A stretch of 64,000 bases of DNA from Mycocentrospora acerina. Taxonomy: Eukaryota > Ascomycota > Dothideomycetes > Pleosporales. Under the pieces are notes generated by a model that ran no database searches, was not told the origin of the DNA, and saw only the letters and a program-made list of their open reading frames with translations. Position 1 is the first letter of the stretch. Each line of letters opens with the position of its first letter. The stretch covers positions 496,001-560,000 of the forward strand of contig JAKUHH010000389.1 of NCBI GenBank assembly GCA_022701365.1. The letters are read 5' to 3'. Position numbers and translations under genes: made by a program. Shown here piece by piece: positions 21,357 to 31,978 of the stretch.

Positions 21357-23436
21357 TCAAACAATGTCTTCTGAACATCCAGTATTCACATGCTCTGGAA
21401 ACTCATCCCTCTCCCCAATCTCCTCAATCTCCCTCAACACTCCTTCCCACGCCCTTTTTGATTCCTCCTCCTCCACACCCCACTCATTACTCAAATCCCC
21501 TTCCGTCACCTCAAACCCTTGCACCTCCCCACCCTCACCCTCACCCTCACCCTCACACCCACCCCCACCCTCAATCTCATCAACAGCATCATGCGGCACA
21601 TCATCCACAACAGAATGATTAAGCAACTTTTTCAAATCCATCCGATTCGCCGCGAGAAAATACGCCCGATGAAACCGCCGGTCTGCTGCCCTCTCCATGC
21701 CAACGTCCCACTTCTGCCGCACCTTCACACACCCTTCCCTTTCAAGATACTCCAATAGTTTGCTCATATCCGGCGTCACCGTCTTCCAGTAAATCTCATC
21801 ATGCTTGTACCAATACTTCCCATACACCCCAATCGTCGTCGTCGTCGTCGACTCGGGTATGCCGCCCCTGCTAAATGGATTCGTTGCGTTTTGGAGCACG
21901 ACAAAAGACATGCGGTCGCCGTCTTTGATGAAGCCTCTTGTCGTGTGCGAGTGCCATTTCGCATCGTCGTCAAACTTAAAATTGTTCGTCACAACGTCTT
22001 CAATATATGATTGCGCATATTCATACCCCGTCTTTTCTTGTACCTCATAATGCTTCACCGGCCATTTGTAGTCTTCGTATCTGCTTACAATTGGTTGGTA
22101 GACATTGCTCCAGTCATCTTGTGGTGTAGCTACAACCGTCAAAGGTACATGCGCTGGACCATACCCCGACGTATGTGGCGTTGTATTGAATTGTGAACTG
22201 CTTGAAAACTTATGGTTCCCGTTGAACGTAGCACCAGTACCGTGACTATTGGTCGCATTTTGAAGCTCAGGTGACGGATAGTACTCAAACACAAAAGGCT
22301 GTCCAACCCTTGAGGGCGTTGTCGGTTTACCCACATCTCTTACAATGCCGCCCTTACGTTTCCGAATTTGCTTGCCAACTCGTGTAGCCAGTGCATTACT
22401 ACCTTCAGCTGGGAGTTTCTTGTGATGCATGCCTTTTGATGCATTTGGTATATTCTCGGCAATGGATTGTCTCTGCGCGTCGTCCTTCTGATGGAACTTT
22501 TCCTGTTTTGCGAGCGTCTTCTTGTCATGGATTGGCCTACCTGTCTGGCCTGGAGAAGTATTATTAGTAAGTGACTCAGTCAAAGGTTAAAAATTTTGAC
22601 CGTCAAATCTATACGTACGAGTATTCCGTGAATTCGACAAGTTGTGTGTGGGCCATTGCTGGATTGAGGGCAGTGGATTAGGCTGTTTGGCAGGGACGTT
22701 GAAACAAGATTCTGGTATGATAGGCTGTGTGGAATCAATAGAGTATATTGAAGCACAAGAGGATGGAGCATGGTCAAGTTGATGAAGGCTTCTTATGTAT
22801 GAGACTTGTGAGGGCGTGAGTGAATGGTTGAAACTGTGATTTTGAAAGTTGGAAGTTTCGAAAGGGAGTGAAAGACTACGGTTGAAAGAACCAGAGACAT
22901 ATGCAGCAGAAGTTGTTGGATGAAAATCACAGCTCAGGCGCTGTAAAGTCGTAAAATGGGCCAAAGCCTCGGCTGAAAGGGAAGTGTCAGAGTGACCTTG
23001 CTCTTCATTCCATTTACTAATCCAATTTGTTAGAAATCAAGCAGGAGAAGGTGCATCATTAAACATACTCAGAACACTCTTGAGTATACCATTGTCGTAA
23101 GGGGTTGTGTTCATTTTGAGGGGGGTCAGGAGGCCAGTGGCGGATAGCATATTCATCATCTAATCGCGTATTCGGCAAGATGTACCCGTTTGATTGATGA
23201 TCGGTTTCCCATGGGGTTGGAAACATCCGTTTGTAGCAGTCATCGCGAGGCTGGCCTTGAGAAGGACTGATTGCATGAGGTTGGTCGTTAGTGAGGTGGA
23301 TATCAAAACCAAGAAAGTCGCGTGGAGGTCGATTTATGGACATTTTTGCGTTTGCAGTCCATATTTGGTCACCCGTGGTCGAAGCATGGCCTTTGGGGTT
23401 GGCAGGTGTGTTCTGAGCCTTTGGGGAAGGGTCCAT
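21357..23436 (-). CDS. Hypothetical protein, no recognised domain
   Basis: Three exons (23436-23069, 23016-22619, 22549-21357, minus) join to 652 residues with phases that fit exactly at both junctions. Residues 1-275 are Asn/Ser/Pro/Gln-rich and probably disordered. A basic patch follows (RVGKQIRKRKGG). The C-terminal third looks folded: EDYKWPVKHYEVQEKTGYEY, SFVVLQNATNPFSRGG, YGKYWYKHDEIYWKTVTPD, LLEYLEREGCVKVRQKWDVG. Near the end, four CCCTCA units on the plus strand encode Gly-Glu repeats, and the tail is acidic. I do not recognise the family. A frame upstream (23683-23369, own ATG) could be an upstream ORF or an alternative first exon. Confidence 0.65.
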
Positions 23437-24217
23437 GAGAGGCAGATGTAAGTAATTCCGTTCGTGCAGTGTTGATCACTCTAGCTTGCATGATTGTGGT
23501 TGGGCGAGTAGGCGCGGTGAGTTGTTTAAAAAGGACAGCTTCGAACATGAAGGGACGTTGCCAAGGTGACGCGTGAGGAAGCTGCGGTGAAGGGGCGAAA
23601 GAGGGTGTCCTGGTGACTGGCAGTATTTCTCGACAAATTGCAACGAAGCTGCCTACGTCTACGTTGGCCAATAAAGAGGACATGATCTGGTTAAAGGCTG
23701 CCTAAAGCCATTGGAGTGACGTAGAAGAGATATCAACAAGTATGCCACAGCACACAGTACGGAATCATGGAGCTGTATTTAGCAAACGATAAGGGTGTGA
23801 GAGAAATAGAGAGATCACCTAACTGAGCATTCTTGTTGCTTTCTGTACATCTGCTGCTAAGAGATCAAGGCACACTGTCTTTTTGCTTTCGTTGCAGAAC
23901 ACTGCCACGAGAATAGGCAACACCTCTGACAAGGCTGCAGGATGCTTGTTCCGAGACCGGCGCTTACGAAATGGGGAAAATGATGGACGATGCAAAATGG
24001 TGACTTTCTGAGACTGTCATAATGTTCTTACCATGACTCTTTCTATCCATGGTATCCGCCAGACTCCACCTTTTGCCCAGCCTGCGTTCTCCACCATGCG
24101 CTTGAACGCCAAACATGCAAACAAGAATGACCAAATACCTAACAAACCCTTCCGACACGGTACAGAATACAGCATAGCACCACCAAACATGATGAACGAG
24201 ACAAGAGACTGCGCTCT
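23437..24217. other. Intergenic region between two minus-strand genes
   Basis: This is the promoter of the 21357 gene and the 3' flank of emp24. A short ATG-started frame on the minus strand (23683-23369) may be an upstream ORF of the 21357 gene. Nothing else is supported. Confidence 0.5.
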
Positions 24218-25000
24218 CTACACAACGCGCTTGACCTAGGACAGTTGTTAGAAATGGAACTACACAACCACGAGGCGGAGATGGTACCTCAAAGAACCTC
24301 TTCAGCCACCAGACCTGGAAGACTCCCTGGGAAGCAAGAACAATCAACTGAAAGATACTCCACCACTTAATGCGGGCGTTTGTGCTCTCAGCCGTGTTCC
24401 TGTGTGTTCGCTCGCGGACAACGATGTAACTCTGCTCGTCCTTGACCTGCGAGACAAGCTCTGACATCTGGCGAACTACGAACCTGTTAGCACATCTCTC
24501 TCTTCTTGGTAGCACATGTTCACATACCCTCCCTCTCCAGGGGATCTTGTGGCGCCTCGGATTCCGGAACATAGACAACGCCGTGCACGTTGAAAGAAAC
24601 CTCCTTTGTGTTGGTGCCCCAGTGTTCATTGTTGAAGCAATATGTGAACTTTCCGTCTTCGAACGCTGTAAAGGAGTGGTCACCGGAGGAAACGCCGCGC
24701 TCGTGGACTTCGTTGGTGTGCGAAGGGGATTCAATCTGCGCCATGCAGTGATTAGCCATGTCCTTTGCGCGCACTGTGTGCTCTTAGGCGCAATTAACGC
24801 ACCCAAAAGTCAATCTCCAGATTCCCGCTGCCGCCAAACTCGCGGTCGCCGACCTGGAAGGTGACGGTCATCTTGTCGTCCCGGTGGAGCGACTCGTGGA
24901 AACATTCGCGCTGGTGAGCCTTCAACTGGATGTTGTGCGCCGTCGCGAATGATAGCAGACTGCTCGCTGCAGCAAGGAGACCAAGGGAGGGGAACAGCAT
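24218..25000 (-). CDS. emp24: p24-family ER-Golgi cargo receptor Emp24
   Basis: Four exons (25000-24803, 24735-24528, 24475-24288, 24235-24218, minus) give 203 residues. A signal peptide (1-21, cut after FATA) precedes a GOLD domain with the family's paired cysteines (C33 in RECF, C99 in TYCF) and the SFNVHGVVYVPE strand. The luminal coiled-coil/stalk VKDEQSYIVVRERTHRNTAE and WWSIFQLIVLASQGVFQVWW transmembrane helix (173-192) match Emp24 very closely. The last exon is only 18 nt and encodes VKRVV plus stop, giving a cytosolic tail RFFEVKRVV: a di-Phe COPII signal with a dibasic pair. Emp24 works with Erv25 in COPII/COPI vesicles to sort GPI-anchored and other cargo. Without the microexon the tail would be replaced by unrelated intron sequence. 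Confidence 0.95.
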
Positions 25001-25981
25001 GTTTGCGGTTGTCGTGATACGAGCCTGTCGTTGTTGGAGGTGGATTTCGGGAGAGCCAAGTATGGTTCACGGAGATGCCAGCTGTTGCCCGCATGCAAGG
25101 GCCGGGTAAACTCCGGTTGCACCCCTCGCGACTTGTTCCCACTCAACTCGTGAACAACGACGCGTCTCTTGACAGTCATCAAGAAATGAGACATTCGTCG
25201 CTACGATAGCATGTATGCTATCGTATGCAGTCGGAAGGCTTATTGCACTCTGGCTAGCATCTGAAAGTCTTAAGACAAGCCCAAAAACTACTCTATTTGC
25301 TTCTCCCTCTTCACATTCGGTCTTGTCTGCATGTTTGCTTTCACCTCCGCCTACCACCATTTACACTGAGGCCTCTTTGGACGCCAACGACCACATACTG
25401 ACATGGGCGGCCGTGTCAATCGCGAATAATCAGTTGTCCAGGCTCTTAGTGGAACCATGTAGTCTTTTCGCCATGACTGCAATTGACGTCTGAACTATTC
25501 ATTTTCATGCTTTCATACAGTGTCGCCTTTTCCCCCCTTCTATATGCTGTCTCACAGCTGTGCATGTATCTGAAAGTCTCCTCAAAGATTAATATTACAA
25601 AAATTCATCATAGCTCCTTCAATGACTCTAAGCATGATATCCTTTCTGATAACTATAATTTTAATTGTCTATTCTTGTGCTTCGATTAGTAGACTTTCGT
25701 AGCTATGATATTACCTTTCCTTTCACACCGCCAAGGCAACTCGAGCATACAACTTTCACTGCTTCATGGCGTGCAGCTCTCAATCCCGGTGTCGACATCC
25801 CCTTAGCAAGCCTAATCTTGTCGCATCTCACTTTGCAGTCTCAGGTCCATACACCCTTCTTCTACAGTGCTACTCCGAACACTCACTCTGTGGGCTATCT
25901 TTCTAACGCACAAACTTTCTCTATCTTGGGTGCTTGCGCGCTCTCTTAATATCATAATAGATCCTGGCGACTTAAACAGTC
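25001..25981. other. Divergent promoter region between emp24 and the SANT-domain gene
   Basis: About 1 kb with no supported gene. Short plus-strand frames (25215-25949) lack homology features. Sequence just upstream of 25982 is pyrimidine-rich. Confidence 0.55.
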
Positions 25982-27414
25982 ATGGCGGACCGCGGCAGCC
26001 CTCCTAAACGCGTCTCCATGGCCTACATCCTAGGCTTCAGCGACAAACCCTTCAAAGAGCAGAGATTTCTGCCTCCGCCCCCGCCTCTCAGGCCTAATGC
26101 GTTCACTGAGATGGTATACGGTCTCTTGAGTTTTTTTGTTGATGCATAGTATCTGACAATATAAAGATCACTACGCCCGGCGGGGTTGTGGAATGGGTAG
26201 CAAGTGATGGCCGCCGAGGCAAGCTCACTGGCTCAGGCAAGCTCCGTCTCACTGCGAATAATCTTGCCAAGGTACCAACGGAAAAAGCATCATCCAAAGT
26301 ACCATCTAAGAAATCTGCATCGAAAAGGGATGACCCCGCTCAAGTCACTGATGATATATTCGGCATATTCGGCGCGCTCGAACCCGACGCCGAAAAGGTA
26401 AGCGTTAAGTCCAAGAGGTCTTCCAGGTCCAAGAAGGAAGTTGGTAATACGGAAGCCTTTACGAAGGAGCAGGATGATAAAATCATGGAAATGAAGACGG
26501 CAAAGGGTGACACGAGTTGGGCCACTATTGCGAATGAAGTCGGAAAATCAGCAGGCGCATGCAAATCTCGATTCAACACTATCAAGCCTAATGGTTGGAA
26601 GCCGGCCAACATCAAGGCTAACAATGGTAAGCAAAAAGATAACGACAACAATCAGAAACAGGGTCAGAAACAAGAGAAAGACGACAAAAAGGACGAGCCA
26701 TCTTCCGGGGATGTAGAAAACACATGGGGACCAGAAATCAGTAAAGATGCAGATAACATTGCAGATGCTAGTGGAGGTGCCAACCAACAGGGTAGCGGTG
26801 GCGACAATGCTGCTTGGAATGCAAATAATGAAAGCGTTGGACAAGGGTGGAACGACAATTTGTGGGATAAGGCTGGGCTGGGAGAGGATGTTGCTGGAGC
26901 AAGTGGAGACAACACTGCAAATAACAACCTGTGGGGAGCAACAGGCGGTATGGCAAACAACAACTCGTGGGATGTACCAAACAATACTGGAAACGACAAC
27001 TCGGGAAAATGGGACATGAACAACAATCAGAGCGACAACAAAGACGATGGCAACGTAGAACTCAATCCATGTGATACTACCCCTGCTCCGGCCAAAAGTG
27101 CGTCCAAAGTCACCTCTAACCGCGGTTCCGTGTGTGGCAACACAAAGTCTACTACCAGTCCCCTCGAGTTTGAAGTCAAGCCCGACGACGTGTTCTCCGG
27201 AAACGACCTGCGCTTGATTGCAAAAATCCTGCAGCAGGATTCCCAAATGGTGTGGAACAGAGTGAGCTGGAGGTTCCGTGATAAGACGGGTAGGGCGATG
27301 CATCCGGATGTGTTTGAGGAAAAGATCACAGGCCGGGTGGAGAGTGTGGGGAGTGATGCCGGGGTTAGGTGCGGGAAAGAGAAGAGGGATGGAGAGAGTA
27401 AGAAAGAGAAGTAA
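25982..27414 (+). CDS. SANT/Myb-like protein with Asn/Trp-rich low-complexity tail
   Basis: Exons 25982-26113 and 26167-27414 encode 459 residues. The N-terminus is Pro-rich (PPPPPLRPNAF). A basic segment (SKRSSRSKKE) leads to a SANT/Myb-like domain at about 142-184 (FTKEQDDKIMEMKTAKGDTS, then WATIANEVGKSAGACKSRFN), which has the spaced aromatic residues of Myb repeats. Residues about 195-345 are rich in Asn, Gly, Asp and Lys, with Trp recurring in a WG/GW/W-D context. A second conserved-looking block near the C-terminus reads FSGNDLRLIAKILQQDSQMV and WNRVSWRFRDKTG. It may bind DNA or chromatin; I know no named orthologue. The intron is 53 nt. Confidence 0.75.
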
Positions 27415-27636
27415 TAGTGGTAGCTTGGGGGTGTAGGGTGTGACTACAGAATGTATTGATGCAGATGAACTCGTCGAAAGTGATGATGGCACGATGCCCA
27501 ATGTTGGACCGTAGAAGTTTGACGACTCGTATCTCAGTTCAAATGCATAGATGGAAATAATAACTGTTCTTGTTTGACTTGGGCTGCAAGTCGTTTCTAT
27601 TCTATCGTGAAGTCCGATCCTCTAATCAACTTCATC

Positions 27637-29534
27637 TCACTCTAATATACCCAACAAACCTTCCCAAGGCTTCAACTCCACCTTCCCACTAAGCGCGTGT
27701 CCCTCTAGTTCCCTCTCATCATAGTTTCCGGCAACCCATTTCTTGACCTTCAAGTCTCCCAACTTCTCCCATGTTACCTTCTTCCCGCTCAAGTTCAACA
27801 CCGTAATAAACGAGTTCTTCTCACTCCACCTCCTGAATGCAACAACCTTCTTATCGTCTATATCCAGCATCTCGAAATCGCCGTACACAAATGCATCTTT
27901 GTTCTCTTTGCGGAATTCCAGTGCTCGCTTCCAGAACGCGTGCACAGAGAGCGTACCTGGCGAGGGAGTTGAATTTTCGAGTTGCGCAGCGGCATTGATA
28001 GTTTTGTAGTCGTCATTCACTCGCATCCAAGGCTTAGAGGAAGGGGCGGTGAATCCACCGTGAGCCTCAGACGTCCATTGCACGGGCGTACGGGCGTTGT
28101 CACGGGACTTGCGTTGCATGATTTCGCGGGCTAAGGCTTGCTTCTCTTCGTTATTGGGGTAGAGATCTCGGTATCTGGAAAGAGTTAGCATAAGACGTGG
28201 AAGAGATTGGCGAAATCGAACGTACTTTTTGAGAAAGTTTATACTCTCAATGTCCTTGTATTCTTCTTGGCCCCAACTCTCAGGCACATTTCGCATGCCA
28301 ATCTCTTCACCTTGGTATACGTATAAAGTTCCTGCAAGTGTAGTCTGCATGAGCGCGAGAAGTTTGGCACCGTATTCGCGCCACTCGTCGCTGTCGTCTG
28401 TGTATCTGCTCACACTGCGGGGCTGGTCGTGGTTCTCAATGAAGATCGAGTTCCAGCCGTCGCGCTCGAGCATCAGGCGCTGGAGCTTGTTCAAAATCTT
28501 CTTCAAATCGCTCGCATCCCATGGGTGGAGAGTATACTTGAAGTCTCCCGGAACATTGTCGATGTCAACAAGATCGAAAGAGAAGATCATGTTCAGTTCT
28601 TCGCTCTGCGCACCAACAACCCGCATGATCTCATCCTCATCGCGGACAAATGGCATCTCGCCAACCGTAAGTGTGTCGTACTTTGACAATACTTTTCGGT
28701 TGAGGTTTTTGAGAAATTCGTGCAGTCGCGGTCCATTGGCGTAGTATTTGTCACCAGGTTGGTACTTGTTGTCTGCTACCTTAACATCAGCATCTGGGAA
28801 GCTTTGAACCTTGGAGATCAAGTTGATAACATCCATGCGGAAACCGGAAACTCCACGGTCAAGCCAGAAGCGCAAAACATCATGCACGGCCTCTTCGACC
28901 GCGGGGTTCTCCCAATTCAGGTCAGGCTGCTCGGGCGTGAAGAGCGAGAGATAGTACTCTTGCGTCTTATCATCCCATGTCCAAGCCGAGTTGGCCTCGC
29001 CGAGAATTTGGGCCCAGTTGTTAGGGGGCTGGCGATTGCCATCGGCGTCGTATTTTGCTGGCTTCCATATGTACCAATCGCGCTTGGATGACTCCTTTGA
29101 AGATCGCGAGTCTAGGAACCAAGCATGCTCTTCAGAAGTATGATTCACCACAAGATCCATGACAAGCTTCATACCACGCTTCTTGATCTCATTAATGAGA
29201 TTGTCAACATCGGCTAGTGTTCCGTAGCTCGGGTCAATGTCTTCGTAGTCGGCAATGTCGTAGCCCATGTCGGCCTGCGGACTTTTGTAAATGGGCGATA
29301 CCCAGATTACATCGACACCCAAGTCTTTCAGGTAATCGAGCTTCTTTGTAATGCCGGGAACATCACCCCATCCATCGCCATTGGTATCGAGGAAAGATGC
29401 TGGGTAGATCTGATCACCTTGTCAGTGTCGGTCTCGTTGGAGTTGGAGTTTGAGCTCACTTGATAAACCACCGCTTCTTTCCACCATCGATGCTTGTCAG
29501 TTCCGACATAAAGATCCTTCTTGTTGGTCGACAT
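27637..29534 (-). CDS. GH13 alpha-glucosidase (maltase / oligo-1,6-glucosidase type)
   Basis: Exons 29534-29460, 29409-28226 and 28174-27637 (minus) give 598 residues, a normal length for GH13 alpha-glucosidases. Conserved regions are all present: DLVVNHTSEEHAWF, GFRMDVINLISK with nucleophile D218, TVGEMPF with acid/base E276, and ENHDQPR with D353. No signal peptide is visible, so the enzyme is probably intracellular, hydrolysing imported maltose or isomalto-oligosaccharides. Valine follows the nucleophile, as in oligo-1,6-glucosidases, whereas yeast maltases carry Thr/Ala. The 51-nt second intron is in frame without stops, so it is invisible to simple ORF calling; removing it restores FLKKYRDLYPNNEE. 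A CGG-N6-CCG palindrome lies about 140 bp upstream. Confidence 0.94.
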
Positions 29535-29640
29535 TTTGGCAACTGCAATTTTTTGATGAAATAGCGTGTCGTGTTAACATCTTTCTTTAAACGGAAATGG
29601 ATCGGGGAACGTCATTATCCTTTCTGCCAAGCAGCTCCCC

Positions 29641-29674
29641 ACCGCGGATGTGAATCCACCGCGGATGTGAATCC
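29641..29674. repeat. Perfect 17-bp tandem duplication in the alpha-glucosidase promoter
   Basis: ACCGCGGATGTGAATCC occurs twice without a gap (29641-29657, 29658-29674). Each copy contains a CCGCGG palindrome. The duplication abuts the CGG-N6-CCG palindrome. Confidence 0.92.
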
Positions 29675-29690
29675 CCCGGAAGATTCCGGG
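29675..29690. promoter_or_regulatory. Candidate Zn2Cys6 regulator site, CGG-N6-CCG
   Basis: CCCGGAAGATTCCGGG is a perfect 7-bp inverted repeat around a 2-bp centre, containing CGG-N6-CCG. Such spaced CGG half-sites are the standard target of dimeric fungal Zn(II)2Cys6 activators. It is about 140 bp upstream of the alpha-glucosidase start and 350 bp from the divergent membrane protein gene. Binding is inferred from the pattern only. Confidence 0.5.
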
Positions 29691-30039
29691 TAATACCACC
29701 TTGTACAGCGCTCATGCATCAGTCCAGCCATCTACGCACGCCTGAATAGGAATCTTTTCGAATCAATGATAAGCTTCGCAAGATTCTTTGACAGATGGTG
29801 TCCTCCAATCAGAATTGACATCTTCGCTACGCGTGGTTGTTGGTTGGCAAAATAAGCCGGTGCGTCATAGGTCATGCCTACACCCTTAGTACTGTTAATA
29901 CGCAACTCTCTTACAATGAGTACATGAATAGGCTCGTCCCCCACAATTCTATCCCCACAACCTTAAATATACTCTCCACATCTCGGTCCGAGATCTCAAA
30001 CATACAATCGCCAATATATACCGAAAAACATTCCGAAAG

Positions 30040-31024
30040 ATGACGTATAGCTCAGATGTCGAAAGGAGAGGCAGGGCTGCTGACGAGCGCACTCCAATGC
30101 TGGATGAGGATTCTAGTGAGAGTGTGATGGATTCAAAAAAGCAGAATTCAAGTAATTTGTGGGCGTTCCTGCGATTCTTTGGCGGTGGCATCTATGCACC
30201 TGACTCGTCGACCTATGATCCAATCGAGATCCTGCTGAACACCCAGGACCCTGAAGAGAGAGACGAGTTGACTATGCGATGGAGAGATAATAAACTCAGT
30301 GAGCTCAGCTTTGTGGGTGTTGTGGTATGTATCTGTCTTCGCTTTGGACCTCATCTCTAGCACAAGATACTACTTTCTGCGCTTCCAGTTTCGCATGATT
30401 ACCGAAATGAGTCGCATACAAAAACAGAGGTCAAGAATAATGCCTTACTTACATGCCAAATGTAGTCTGCACTCCTTGCTGGCGTTCTTACTTCAACTGG
30501 AAGCTGGCCCAACATTCTTCCCAACGGACAACTGTCGCCATGGCCAATTCGAACCTCCTGGTACTGTGGCATTATCCTCTCCCTGTTTAGCCTTCTGACC
30601 GCAGCGGATCAAACCGTACGCTTACATCGACTCTCGGCACATCGTGACGGGTGGGAAAAGATCCGGAAGCTGCTGGCGAAGACCAACGGCGAACGCGCAC
30701 ATTCGAAAAAGACGGGGCGTCGACAGCCTAGTCTCCTCCAAGTATTCACTTGGCAGATGCCGGTCATGTTCCTGACTACAGCAACCTTGTGTATGATTAT
30801 TGGCCTATTTTTGCATGTTTGGTCTGCGACCAGGCATCTCCAAACCACGCGTATGTGGGATGATGACTTCAAGGTATGCTATTCCATTTTATGAAACAAA
30901 GCACGTGCAAGCTGACACAGTGTATTAGGTTGCCCTTACTTACACCATTGTTGCGTCCACAGCTATTCTCATTTTCTTTGCAGGCCAGCTGTCCCTTTAT
31001 TCGTTTGATACGCGCAGAGAGTAA
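30040..31024 (+). CDS. Four-helix integral membrane protein of unknown function
   Basis: Exons 30040-30324, 30466-30873 and 30929-31024 encode 262 residues; both junctions are phase 0. The N-terminal 90 residues are hydrophilic and acidic (ERTPMLDEDSSES). Four hydrophobic segments follow at about 90-106 (LSFVGVVSALLAGVLTSTG), 126-142 (SWYCGIILSLFSLLTAADQ), 195-214 (MFLTTATLCMIIGLFLHVWS) and 233-254. A basic loop lies between helices 2 and 3 (KKTGRRQ). The first intron (141 nt) has stops in the coding frame, supporting its removal; the acceptor at 30465 is preferred over two nearer AGs because it alone gives a continuous hydrophobic helix. No family is recognised. The promoter is shared with the alpha-glucosidase. 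Confidence 0.72.
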
Positions 31025-31978
31025 TTTACATGAGGCAATTGCTCACGCAATAAGCCAGTTTTTTGCCTTGACCTGCCATGTATTGTTAACCGAATATCAA
31101 TGGGAGAATGAACATATGTTTTTTTCATCTCTAATTCGAGAGAAAATACAGGCGAACTGTTACAACACGCCAATATAGAACACATTAGCATGATAGAGTC
31201 AGTTTTGAATCGCAAAGCTCCTCAAATCCCAAATTACACAGACAACACACTTTGCCTTATAATATCAACAACCCAGAACGCAATCTGTCCTATCCTTATA
31301 TTCTACGCCTCCACTCAATCGTGTGCCTTTATTGATATCTGTACTTATCAAACACATGTCCAATTGCCAAAGTCCCACCGCATTCTTACTCCGCCGTCCG
31401 CCCCGCCATGTCGCGCCACACTCACCAGCCATCAAGGTGCCCACTTCTCAAACCAAGCTCCGCCCTGCGGGTCAGATATTGCACTTAGGCAGCCTGCATG
31501 AAAATGGGGATTTGTGACGATCAAAAAGCTTACTTTGACGACGATTAACTTCTGCTCCTAGAGATAATTTTTGCAGGAGCCTTAATGCCCTCTTCAAGTC
31601 TACATGGTGTTTGCTTCATAAAACAAGCCTATATGCCTTACATTTATGCGGGAAAGTTCTCTTCAATAGGTCACAAATGGCTTGCACCTCACACGGGTAC
31701 CGTGTAATTTGAAGTTGTAGATATGGCGGAGTGCATATGCGAGGAATCAAAAAGATTTCTCGGATGAATAACAGAAACATGAAATTAAGTAAAGATATGA
31801 AGCATTTTGGATACTGTTAATTGTCGGAATAGGTGGGATTATATTAATTCGAGTATGGTCACGAAATTACGTTGGGATGCCTTTCAGAGAAACAAACATT
31901 AATCTCTATGGCATTACTCATTACTCTGCTTCATCTTTTACTTCTACATTTATTTTAATCACATCATCTCACATAAAT
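31025..31978. other. Convergent intergenic region, AT-rich
   Basis: This is the 3' flank of the membrane protein gene and of the M28 peptidase gene. No gene or notable repeat is seen. Confidence 0.55.

Larger units (their letters stand above)
29535..30039. other. Divergent promoter between the alpha-glucosidase and the membrane protein genes
   Basis: A 505-bp region with a 17-bp tandem duplication (29641-29674), an adjacent palindrome (29675-29690) and a CCAAT box at about 29805. No gene is supported. Confidence 0.7.

Noticed and set aside
21525..21575. CCCTCA hexamer repeat thought to be a regulatory or telomere-like array
   Set aside because: It lies inside the coding frame of the 21357 gene and encodes Gly-Glu repeats, so it is a coding microsatellite.
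23369..23683. Separate minus-strand gene starting at 23683
   Set aside because: 104 codons with no domain, overlapping the start of the 21357 gene in another frame. More likely an upstream ORF; no convincing splice joins it to the main frame.
26548..27501. 317-codon minus-strand frame antisense to the SANT gene
   Set aside because: It is a hydrophobic, Val/Ile/Ser-rich shadow of the Asn/Asp-rich sense codons; not a plausible membrane protein because it mirrors low-complexity sequence.
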